Below are positions 54,763 to 64,000 of a DNA stretch of 64,000 bases, in pieces (the stretch's first letter is position 1; each line of letters begins with the position of its first letter). A model generated the notes under the pieces. It did no database searches. It was not told where the DNA came from and saw nothing but the letters and a program-made list of their open reading frames with translations. This DNA is from Clavaria fumosa (taxonomy: Eukaryota > Basidiomycota > Agaricomycetes > Agaricales > Clavariaceae): contig OX637799.1 of the NCBI GenBank assembly GCA_951802425.1, positions 434,001 to 498,000 on the forward strand, in the 5' to 3' direction. Position numbers and translations under genes: made by a program.

Positions 54763-54767
54763 GGTAT
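54763..54767 (+). other. Target-site duplication GGTAT, right
   Basis: Matches 42417-42421. Confidence 0.85.
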
Positions 54768-55580
54768 CATCTCAACATTGCGAATCGTGAGCAGAGCTCA
54801 TGTTTAATTGATCTTTGCTTATATGGAAATATTTAGGCTGACTGCAACAGAGCTATAGCCCTGATCAAGAGTAATCTTGTGAACAAGACATCAGGCCGAG
54901 ATAAGCCTTGGAGGTTGCAGGGTTTGAACCCTCCAGCCAACACTGTCTTTGGCGCTGGTGTTCTGGCATTCTCTGCTGGTTGGTTTATGCAACTACGAGA
55001 TGTGCGTCAAATGAGACATCCAATAGCACAAACTGATGATCTCTAATAGCAACCTCATGAGAAGCTCAGAGCATCTACAAGTTTGCAGGCATTGCATGGC
55101 CGGTCATTCATGACAGCAATTGCCGATGTAGAGCTCCTCTGCAACTGTGTCACAGCACTAATTACTCCAGAACTATATGACTATGGGCTCGCAGCCATAG
55201 GCAAGATCAAAGAGGGTGTCGAAATGGCTCAAAAGTATCAAAATGTCGAGTTATGGCCATCGGTATACACTGCAATGCAGGTGATCATGAATCGGGTGAC
55301 TCCTCGTCACAGGGATGAAGGTGGTTGTCCAACGCACTTTGACCTCCTTCTCAGTGCTGGGGCACACCATGGAACCACTTTTGATGTTCAAGAGTTAGGA
55401 GTTTCCCTCTCATATCCTCCTGGGACAATGGTCTCCCTCTGTGGGAAGGTTTTCTTCCATGAAGTTCGTCAATGGGAAGGGGACAGGGTATGCATTGCTC
55501 ATTTCATCAAGGACACTGTCCATGACAGACTGGATTTTCCGAGGCCTGCATGGCCAAAGAGATCTGACTATATCTCATAG
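54768..55580 (+). pseudogene. TET/JBP-type dioxygenase gene, 3' half with catalytic core
   Basis: Continues the gene broken at 42421: HLNIANREQSS, then exons with WRLQGLNPPANTVFGAGVLA, and an intron near 54995-55070. The core follows: YTAMQVIMNRVTPRHRDEGG, HFDLLLSAGAHHGTTFDVQE, GVSLSYPPGTMVSLCGKVFF and GDRVCIAHFIKDTVHDRLDF. The Fe(II) ligands are visible as H-x-D (RHRDEG) and the distal His (FFHEV), with the 2-oxoglutarate-binding Arg in GDRVC. This pattern is that of fungal TET/JBP enzymes, which oxidise 5-methylcytosine and are known to travel with KDZ transposons. Core residues are intact; the gene is dead only because element C splits it. Confidence 0.85.
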
Positions 55581-55689
55581 ATGAGAATAGGATAGATGAG
55601 AATAGGTAAATACGTGTTGGTTCCAAAGCATTTCAGAATTTCGAGAGAGCCAGCTTGTGTTATGAACCACAATCATGTGTCATATTTTA

Positions 55690-57550
55690 AAGTTTGTTTA
55701 CAGTAGTTCAATCACGCGCGGCAATACCATTCGCACGCGCGACGCTGGTAGCCCACACAGCGACAAGCGTCGCTTCGCCTCCGCATGCCCGCGCTGGGCG
55801 AGGCTCCCATTGTCCACGCTGGGTGAAACACTCGGTTCACCTGCGCCCGGACTATCTGTATCCCGCTCGCTGCGGCAAACGTCTCAGCCGAGACTTTACC
55901 CCCGCTTGCCCTACCCTGGTGAGCAGCGAAGGGAAAGGCTCTCTAGCCTCTCCTCTTGCTCACCAGGTGCGCCTCCTTCATCTCCAGTAGCCGGTAGTGT
56001 TACTGAGCCTCCTCATTCCGTTAGCACACACGCATTGCAGCACACACGTATCGCAGCACATACATATCGCGAGCACTTTATTGAGAACTTCATTCTCGAT
56101 CGGTTTACATGACCTCAACCTCAGATGCAGTCGGAACCAACCCTCCTCCAACGTCTAGAACTGTGTCCGCCTCAGACTTACCAAGCGCCCCATCAACAAA
56201 TGTGCGATGCGACGAAATCGTCAAGCGCTTTCGAGATGGGAAAATCACCAAGGGAGCGGCAGTGACACAGATCTTCAATGTATTACGGGAAACAGGACCT
56301 GTCGCATCGGAAGAACAGGTCAACTCAGCGTATGAAGTATATCTCGACTCACTTGAGGAGCATGGGAGAATTCTCCGCACAGCCTCGGAGAGTGGCGAAG
56401 ATGCAGAAGACCCTGATGGACAGGATCTCGAACCTGGAGAGGATCAACTCGGCGAGCAGGGCGAGACCCGCGGAGCCAGAGACAAACGGCGACGGAGCAA
56501 CTCACCTGAATTAGGAGACCGGTTGCTTCGAAAGCAGCCCGTTGACGAAGAGTTCTATCCCTGGGCACAGCGGGCAAAACTTGCTTCGAATTAACTCAGC
56601 CCAAGTCTTGAACTCACTTGCCGACTCATCATTAACCTCGCTGCCGACATCAAAAACGCCAAACTTCACCTCTCCACGACACCAGGAGTCCCTCGGTTCC
56701 CAGATTCAGAGTGGACGAACATCCTCTTGGGCAAAGCGGTCAACCTCGACATTGTGCTCTCGGGAGCCTATGCAACTTGTGACAAGACTCAAACCATTGA
56801 ACGTGTCGGGGACATTGAGCTTCGACACGGTCCATCCAAACCGTCAAAATCAGTCGGGACAGCAGGAGACTGGGTCTTTGCACGGCAACGCACCGTTGTT
56901 GCCACTCGCCTTCCCGCATCGAGAGCGAGAACTCGCCAAATACACTGAGTATGTCCTCGGACTCTTTGGATCCAAACGGGTATCAGCACATGTTGATGTA
57001 GGGGGGCTTGGTGGTGTTTGGGTTGTCGTTTGTGGGCCCTCACCAAGTGTTGTGATATCGGGTGGGTCGGCAGGAGTGTCGCTAGCCGCATCAGCGAAGT
57101 GAGACGGAGCTTGTCTACTATGAACTGCAGGTTCAAACATGTCTGCACCCGCTGTGGGGGACATCACAGGAAAGGGGACTGCAAAGAGAAGTCGAAGGGA
57201 GGAACTTGAAGCTAAAGCGAAGTGTCCTCGCTACTTGAGTTTCTCTGGAGAGATGATGATGAGATGATTGGGGTTACAGCCAGGTACTCACTCTTCGCAG
57301 AACCGGTACCGTCACCTCCCGAGAGTGAATTCAACGTTGGGAATGGATGGGAAACTGTCCAAGCTCACCCGTGTTCCAAACCATAACTCCTCTCAAAGTT
57401 GACGCCTTCGAACGCCTCCTTACTGATCACCCAAACCAACGATTTGTCGAATCAGTCCTGTCTGCACTGCGCAACGGCTTCTGGCCCTGGGCGAACATAG
57501 ACCTGCTCCTTTTAATCACACTGTCATTCCTTCTTTCTGTCGTGCTGTCT
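55690..57550 (+). mobile_element. Retroelement 5' fragment (basidiomycete RT element), truncated
   Basis: A GC-rich leader is followed by a gag-like ORF (56109-56594, MTSTSDAVGTNPPPTSRTVS; CDEIVKRFRDGKITKGAAV). A broken continuation encodes FPDSEWTNILLGKAVNLDIV and FAFPHRERELAKYTEYVLG-type sequence, and a Cys knuckle CRFKHVCTRCGGHHRKGDC lies at about 57130-57180. The start of a further ORF follows (PLKVDAFERLLTDHPNQRFV, LRNGFWPWA at 57385-57500), resembling the region before RT in these elements. RT itself is absent; the sequence switches near 57500-57550. Confidence 0.6.
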
Positions 57551-57719
57551 CATCATTTTCATCACACATGAGTCTAGGACAGTTGTATCTTGGTTATGAA
57601 GCAAAGGCATCATAAGGGAAGGTTCTTTGTTCTTTCAAATACCACACACGTGACTTGTACTTCTTTCTGTCTCTACTTATGGCTGGACTGCCTGGTTCAA
57701 AATGAAAAGAAAATGCTCA

Positions 57720-60700
57720 GGAGGTTGAGTTTGTTCCAGTTTATAACAAGCGACTCCGAAAGTCATTTATACGAGCTCACGATGTTCGTAAATCGACTTC
57801 CTCTCGATCCCACACCGCCTCCCCGAACAAACTCTTGTCTGAAGAATTTGAGCCCTCTGCCAGTGGCTTCTTTTCCTCCAATATTGCACCAGCTCCAGTG
57901 CTTCGCTTTGAGGCATCTGTTGATCCTGGCTCTGTCCCTGTTATTCATGTAGAGAGGTCAAGGAAGCGAAAACAAGGAAAAGTACGGGTTGATGCTTCCT
58001 TCATAATGTGTAGCCACTGACATAATTTCAGGCCCAGAATGTGTTTCTGGAGGAATGGTTGTTGCTACGATCAATCTACGCTGAGGAAATCTTGGGATTG
58101 GAAGCTCCATCCCCGTCAACCACTTGCCAGGGCTGCCACAAGACAGAATTCAAGTTTCGATGTCGCAATTGCTTTTATCGGCCTCTGACTTGTAAAGCAT
58201 GTTGTGCTAAAGGGCATGCCAATACCCCATTCCATTCTGTTGAATTATGGAATGGAATGTGCTTCTTACCATTGGATCTCACACAAGCAGGATTGGTGAT
58301 TTGCTTAGGGCACAAGGGCTCCCCTTGTCCAGAGTACCAAGACAGAGGAGAGGATGAGAATGAGGATCAGTTTTCAAGCAACGAAGGTGACGTCGATTCA
58401 GAGAGTTGCCATGCAAGACAACTGCAAATCATTCATTCCAATGGAGTGTGTGAAAGGACTATACGATACTGCAAATGTGCAAACGCTCCAGCATACCATA
58501 TCCAACTACTTCAGCACCATCTCTTTCCTGCAAGCTCCAAGAGACCGCAAATTGCTTTCACTTTCAAGTTCTTGATCATTTTCATATCGATGCAATGGAG
58601 TGCAAAACTTCAGCTGGAGCATTTTACACCAAATTGAGGCGGCTAACCTCTAACGCTTTCCCAGACACTATCCCCGTTCGTCCAATTCATACTTTTCTAG
58701 ATTTTGCTTGTTCATTGTCCTGGATCGCAATAATTAGGGTCCTGGATCGCAATAATTAGGATCGGTACTGAGAGTTGATGAGAGTCTCCCGGCAATGGAG
58801 AGATCTGAAGAATAGAAAACGATTTGGATATGGACATGATGTGGATATAACACCAGGCACAGGCGATCTAGCTCTTTTCTGCCCAGCATGCCCTCAACTG
58901 GGGATCAATCTTCCCGACAATTGGAGAAGTCACCCAGACCAGTGAGTCTTACCTGAGTAATCTTGCCTCATTCCTGACGATGAAAGGTGGCTTTTCCGGA
59001 GATCTCTCGTTGTGAACGGAAATTTTTCTGCGGAGCACTTGAAGATGCCCAGAGCAGACAAAGATGTGTGGCTGACTAATGGAGAAGGATATATGGTAGA
59101 AAACTCGAATTATCAGCGGCACCTTTTAGAGGCAAAGGATATTCGTGAGGTAAGTGCCTCAGCAAAACTGTTACATGTGTATCCTGAATACTTCTTCTAG
59201 AAGTCAAAATGCTCAAACCATCAAGCAATTAGCCAGGCACTCAATGCACGTTCTAGTCACCTTGAAGCCACTGGAATTGGGGCATGCGCCTGTTCTCGGC
59301 ATGGATGCTTTGTTCCTCATTGTGTGGTTGATTTTCAGATGGGTGAGCGGTAAGTGAGAGCAAATACATTCTTTGAATCTTCTCAACTTTTCTCTTGGCA
59401 GTCACGTCAACATCGACTATGCAATATGCCAAGCTATGAAATATCGCACCGAAGGAATGTCTGAAATATTGGTCATTTACGATGTTTGTTGCCAGTGGAT
59501 TCGCAACTTCAGAGTACGAGCTGAAAGTAGTGCATACCTATACATGCCAGCTGCTACAAAGATCATAGGAGCAGTTGGAAAATTCCACTTGGGGGCACAC
59601 ATTCCTTCTTGTTTTCCTCTTTTCTCGCTCAATTTTATTCCTGGTGCAGGACAACAAGATGGAGAGATTTTGGAGACACTGTGGTCCAATTTGAACAAGA
59701 TCTCCAGCAGCATATGAGCCATGAGCAAAGCGCATCGTCAAGAAGTGCTGGATGACTACATGCGAGATTCCAACTGGAAGAAGTTAGTGAAGATTGGTGA
59801 GCATTAAAAGCTTTTTACAAGATATTTTTTCAAACTGAATGTTCAATCAAGTGAAAGCCCTCTCCTCCAAATTCAAAGCAGCAGTGGAAGGCATTCAGCA
59901 AACCAAAATGCCCTTTGAAGTTCTGAATCGCAATATTCCCAGCAATTTAAGAGAAGCATGGAAAGTAAGTGAGAAGGTTGCTTTGGAATGTCGTGGAGAA
60001 CACCTGTCGATATATGATGTACAATTGGACAAATGTGGGTTCAATTCTTGCCACAGACCCCTATACAAAACTGAAGACATAAAAATAAAGCACCATCTCT
60101 TGCAGAAGTGCAGTTAATGCTGTCGACAAAGGAGAGGACTGTTGGATTACCTTCAGGCATAGTTTCTCTGCTGATGGAAGGAATGGCTTTGGAAGAAATT
60201 CAGTGAGTGATGCTCTTGAGTGTTTTTATTAGTGCCCCTGTAACAAGTCCTTACCCAGGCATTCCATTGTGACAGAACTGTCCAAGAGGCAAAAGCTTGC
60301 CATCCCTCAAAAACAGAGCATTGTAGATTGGCTAAACAAACTCGAATCAAAAATCGAAGGCCACAATTTAAAAATCTCCGCAGTTCTTGGAGATTTTGAG
60401 TGGAACCAAGATGAGTCAGATGTGCAAGGGGATGAAGACTCTGAAGGGGGTATGGATGGGATTGACGAAGGTGATCATTTTGAAGACCTTGTGGGAAATA
60501 GCATGCAAGCCAGGCTCTTGATGCCTTCGACTTTCGGTCAAGATTTCTGCCTGAAAAATGGATGGGGCCAGATTGTCGAACAAGAAATACAACTTCGGAC
60601 AGCACAGGCAGGCGAGTCCCTTGATGCACTCAGGCTAGCTATCGGACACAAATCACTGCTCTACAAATTATGCATCCGAAAATCCAAAACACAGAGCAGC

Positions 60701-61271
60701 AAGACAAGGAGTCAAGCAGAGCTTCTTCAAATCAGTTCTAAGATTAAAGAGCTGGCTGGGAGATATCAGCGAGCAAGAGCTGCCTTGTCTGACTTAGGTG
60801 CTCCTGCAGATACACTTGCCAAATTCCAAGCGCTCTCAGATTCGGACCTGAAGGTGAACACAGATGTCATAGAAGAGAACTGAGTGGGCCAGAGAAATGA
60901 TAAACTACCTTGGATTTGGAGGACCGGAGGAGGTAATGAAAGCCCTTGGATGAATGAAAGTGAGATATGCTCATTTACCTCTCAACGTCTACTTGCTCTA
61001 ACGCTGAGAAGTTTGCCAGGTCAACTGGCTTCGAGCAAAAGCTCGACATGACAGGTGGAATGAAGAGTTGGAATTGGTGAAACATGAGATGACTTGGACT
61101 TTGTCTTGGTTTGCAAACCGAGAAAGCGAATGGAAGAGGAGATCTGTTTGGGCAGACACAGAGCATAAGCCTGGGCACAAATGCTATGCCGAGAAGCAGA
61201 TTATTTTATGGAGGAGGATGCATACCACTGCTGAACTTGCCTGGGAATCTGTTTTGAACCTGGGAAGATGA
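57720..61271 (+). pseudogene. KDZ transposase with CxC2 cysteine cluster, near full length, multi-exon
   Basis: The N-terminal exon encodes YNKRLRKSFIRAHDVRKS ... HVERSRKRKQGK. An intron (57982-58031) leads to QNVFLEEWLLLRSIYAEEIL and the CxC2 cluster (CQGCHKTEFKFRCRNC, CKACCAKGH). Then come a region with PLDLTQAGLVICLGHKG and FPDTIPVRPIHTFLDFA. The KDZ core follows: NHQAISQALNARSSHLEATG, CSRHGCFVPHCVVDFQMGER, VNIDYAICQAMKYR, YDVCCQWIRNFRVRAE and KFHLGAHIPSCFPLFSLN. C-terminal exons include LSKRQKLAIPQKQSIVDWLN, ELAGRYQRARAALSDLGAP and ARHDRWNEELELVKHEMTW, stop 61269-61271. A TGA at 59715-59717 (ISSSI-stop-AMSKAHRQEV) fits CGA. The region 58630-58790 also looks damaged. Excises and inserts DNA when active. 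Confidence 0.85.
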
Positions 61272-61554
61272 ATATTCCTAAATTGATTTCTCTAGCTTTT
61301 TTGATTTTGAGCCTTATCGCTGTGAACCAAAGCGTACGATTTGCATACACCTCACCCCATATGTGTGCAAACCAGGTCATAAGGGTCTCTTGGAACAACA
61401 GCCAAACTCTAGAAATTGTGCGACAACCCGATTGGCGAAGGGCCAGATAGAAAAAGTGAAGCAAGTTAAGCCATCAAGGATGTAGAGGGATGGTAAGTTC
61501 TCCATTGTTGATTTCGGTATGGAATAATGTCTAGAAAATATCACAGGGTACTGG
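61272..61554 (+). pseudogene. Short remnant of a Ulp1-like gene
   Basis: At 61475-61545 the sequence GATGTAGAGGGATGGTAAG ... AAAATATCACAG matches an exon-intron-exon junction of the Ulp1-like gene (24850-24912). The rest of the protease core is deleted. Confidence 0.55.
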
Positions 61555-61788
61555 TCTGGTAAGAAAACTCAAATCTGTGGCCTTTGATCGTTTTATTCAT
61601 CACTTCACAGAATGGCTTAGGAGTAAGATTCTAGGGAGTATAAGGATCTTCAAAATTTACCCAATAGCACATCCCCATTGAAAACTCTATAAGCAACAAT
61701 ACAGAGGTCTCAATTCTTAGTCTGGAACCACCCTCCCTACATTTGACTTGGTTGGTAATACCGATGCACTTTGATTTTTTTGAAAGGG

Positions 61789-61857
61789 GTGTGACAAGTC
61801 ACAATGTGACCTGCGTTGAAGTACTTCAACGCTGGTCACATAGTGACATGTAACGCT
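61789..61857. repeat. Palindromic terminal motif, copy 7
   Basis: GTGTGACAAGTCACAATGTG, core GCGTTGAAGTACTTCAACGC, arm GGTCACATAGTGACATG. Confidence 0.9.
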
Positions 61858-62086
61858 GACTGATAAGAAACTCAAATCTGTGGCCTTTGATCAATTTGTC
61901 CATCGCTTCACAGAATGGCTTAGGAGTAAGATTCTAGGGAGTATAAAGATCTCCAAAAATTACCCAATAGCACACCCCTGTTGAAAACTCAATAAGCAAC
62001 AATACAGAGGTATCAATTCTTAGTCTGGAACCACCCTTCCTCTACATTTGACTTGGTTGGTAATACCAATTCACTTTGAAAGGGGT

Positions 62087-62157
62087 GTGACAAGTCACTA
62101 TGTGACCAGCGTTGAAGTACTTCAACGCAGGTCACATAGTGACATGTAACGCTGACA
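62087..62157. repeat. Palindromic terminal motif, copy 8
   Basis: GTGTGACAAGTCACTATGTG, core GCGTTGAAGTACTTCAACGC, arm GGTCACATAGTGACATG, followed by GCACGTGACTTCGAAATAC and gene X copy 2. Confidence 0.9.
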
Positions 62158-62275
62158 GCACGTGACTTCGAAATACTTCTTGCGTCTTTGAAGCAATCAA
62201 CATCACGTGTTGGAATCATTGTTCTCTTACTTCTACCTACATCCTGCATATTGCCTCCTCACAATCCTCAAGTAA

Positions 62276-64000
62276 ATGACCAAGTGGACAACCCCTGCTT
62301 ATGTCGAGCTTCTCAAAGGCAGCCTGGAAGCATATGGGAAGGCAGACACCAAGGAACGTGCTAGTATTGTCAAGGAGATCAAGAGACAAATCCAAGACCT
62401 GGCTGAAGCTACGCAGGAACATCCCCCTGATGGCTTAAACCAGGTAAAGCAGAACTTCACACATCTGATTCACTTATGATTTGATGCTTTCCTTCTGCAG
62501 AAAATTCGCAACTGGCTGCATAACCATCGCAGGGTTGGGGCAGGAATGGATAATGGTTCTGATTCTGAGCCAGGTCAAAGGCCAGGCCTCAATATTTGGA
62601 AACGCAAAAGGTGGACCTTCCAGAGTGTTGTTGAGCAGCATGAGAAGGAAAAAATCAATGCCTGCGCAGAAGAGCTCTCAAAGGCTGAGAGAGGCACAAT
62701 AGACTTCTTATCCGCATACCGTCAAGCCAGGACTCAAATTTGCCAGGAGTTGTCAACACAGGAATGGCTTGAATATGAAGGCTTGGCTGAGAAGTGGAAT
62801 ACAGAGCCTGTACTGTCTAATATTCAAAGAGAGTGAGTGAATCTCTGCATGTTATTCATTTGCAACTTATGTCAGCTGTTTCCTTTACTGTAAGATTGGC
62901 TTCATGAAAGTTTATGCATAATGCTTTGGGGTTTTCCCGGTTGGCCAAAGAGCAGATGGGAGTAGATATTTTTATGTTGGCTGGTTGGCAAGATGACAAA
63001 GGGCAGATCAAGAAGGCAAAGTGAGTGTTTTCTATGAGGTGTTCTACATTCCTGACTAATGCATATGTTCTTGAATTTCTCTTAGAGTCCAGATGCCAGG
63101 ACCCTCCACTGCTGGGTTCAAGGATGTGTTTCAACAGACAGGAGATGTTGTTTGGCAAAAATGGGATGAGTATTTAGGGGATATGTGGAACAGTAAGTGT
63201 GCTCTGTACAATTGTGTCTAAGAAGAGCTCTAATCTGAGTTCAGAGGATGCAACAAGGCCACAAAATGATGATTGGGATGCTGTGCTTCTCTCTAAGAGA
63301 ACAGATACAAGCGTCCCATGGGATCTTGCAAAAGACGAGGATGGTTGGCCATTACTACCTCTAGAGTTGGCACTTCCCTTGGCTCAGCTCAAGGAGATCT
63401 TGAGATCATGTTTTACTATTGCATACCGTAAGCTTTTCACATTTCATTATTTCATAAATTGAAAAAATGTTGTATTTTGTAGGCAAGAAAAGTAACAACA
63501 AGAAGGCTGCTGTTCCATGGCTGCAAATATCTGACAACCCAAGTGCCTTTATACAAGCACAATACATTCCTAAAGGAGTACACATCCGTGAGCCCTCAAA
63601 AATGCAATCAGCAGATGTGAGAAGGCTTTGTTCCTTCCTCCACCATCGACAAACTCTAGGTCAAAGGGTCCTTGACTTCAAGAATGTTCTACCCACCCAT
63701 AGGAGAGGGAAGGCCTTAAGGGATGCAGACAAGAGTCATACACAAGATACTGATGATGAAGTGTCAAGGCTGTCTCAAACAGCTAAGCATATCCAACTTG
63801 TCTCTGAAGTGTAAGATCTTTTCTCACCTGAAAATATCATTGACTAATGTGAGTCAGATCCAGTTCAGAGAAACCAGTCAATAACAGTGATAGAGAAGAC
63901 ACTGATGAAGACCATGCTGGTGATGACGAGGACACTACAGATGAAGACAGTGCCAATTATGAAGAGGACACTGATGACGATATTGGTGGACAATCATATG
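62276..64000 (+). CDS. Gene X, copy 2 (runs off the window)
   Basis: Same exon-intron layout as the minus-strand copy at 19835-21780: MTKWTTPAYVELLKGSLEAY, KIRNWLHNHRR, RKRWTFQSVVEQHEKEKINA, GVDIFMLAGWQDD-type exon and DVVWQKWDEYLGDMWN. The later exon block 63467-63814 is identical in protein to 20242-20589. Differences between copies include His/Arg, Arg/Gln and Cys/Arg exchanges of the kind CpG transitions give. The last visible part is an acidic stretch (DEDHAGDDEDTTDEDSANYE). The 3' end is outside the window. Confidence 0.7.

Larger units (their letters stand above)
61555..62160. repeat. Two tandem copies of a 300-bp palindrome-tipped repeat
   Basis: 61555-61860 and 61861-62160 are about 90% alike. 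Each runs from AACTCAAATCTGTGGCCTTT through AACAATACAGAGG and TTGACTTGGTTGGTAATACC to the palindrome and CATGTAACGCTGAC. On the minus strand each encodes the NVEEGWFQTKN-stop of a Ulp1-like 3' end. Confidence 0.8.

Noticed and set aside
54910..54935. tRNA-like GGGTTTGAACCCTCC
   Set aside because: Only a T-arm-like stretch; no acceptor stem or anticodon arm, and it lies within the TET/JBP coding exon.

Overview
This window looks like a transposon-dominated region of a basidiomycete fungus, probably an Agaricomycete. The signs are very short GT-AG introns (about 44-70 nt, CTGAC-type branch sites), chromodomain Ty3/Gypsy elements, a Tad-like LINE, KDZ (Kyakuja-Dileera-Zisupton) transposases with a CxC2 cysteine cluster, and a TET/JBP-type dioxygenase gene next to a KDZ transposase. 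No rRNA, tRNA or CRISPR array was recognised.

Layout. 1-3142 is ordinary gene space: the 3' end of an AMPK/SNF1 beta-subunit gene and a seven-exon GH18 chitinase-like gene. 3652-6371 is a CpG-depleted relic of a Ty3 element that ends in a perfect 196-bp inverted repeat. 6372-8214 holds an intron-rich Cys/coiled-coil gene. 8313-15767 (minus) is a dead Ty3 chromovirus (element B) split by an unidentified insertion of about 1.7 kb. 17351-19560 holds a small coiled-coil gene and a degenerate repeat field. 18.3-39.5 kb is a mosaic of pieces separated by a recurring palindrome: gene X (minus), a Ulp1-type protease gene (plus), a JmjC oxygenase gene with an unknown N-terminal region (minus), a TIR element with unrelated ORFs inside, two paralogous Cys-rich genes, and two minisatellites. 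39.5-55.6 kb is a nested stack: a truncated KDZ transposase plus a TET/JBP gene; inside that gene a 5.6-kb Ty3 chromovirus (element C, with LTRs and a 5-bp duplication); inside that a 6.7-kb LINE (poly(A), 12-bp duplication); and inside the LINE a small TIR insertion. 55.7-57.55 kb is a retroelement 5' fragment, 57.7-61.3 kb a long KDZ transposase, 61.55-62.16 kb a tandem palindrome-tipped repeat, and 62.3-64 kb a second, inverted copy of gene X.

Two themes stand out. First, the transposons here are accompanied by genes for chromatin and DNA-modification enzymes: TET/JBP 5mC-type oxygenase, JmjC oxygenase and Ulp1 SUMO-type protease. Second, nearly all damage in the elements is C-to-T at CpG: most premature stops are TGA where CGA is expected, and the two LTRs of element C differ at four positions, all CpG. 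Together this suggests methylated, silenced elements that carry enzymes able in principle to interfere with silencing. The sequence observations are direct; the functional link is inference.
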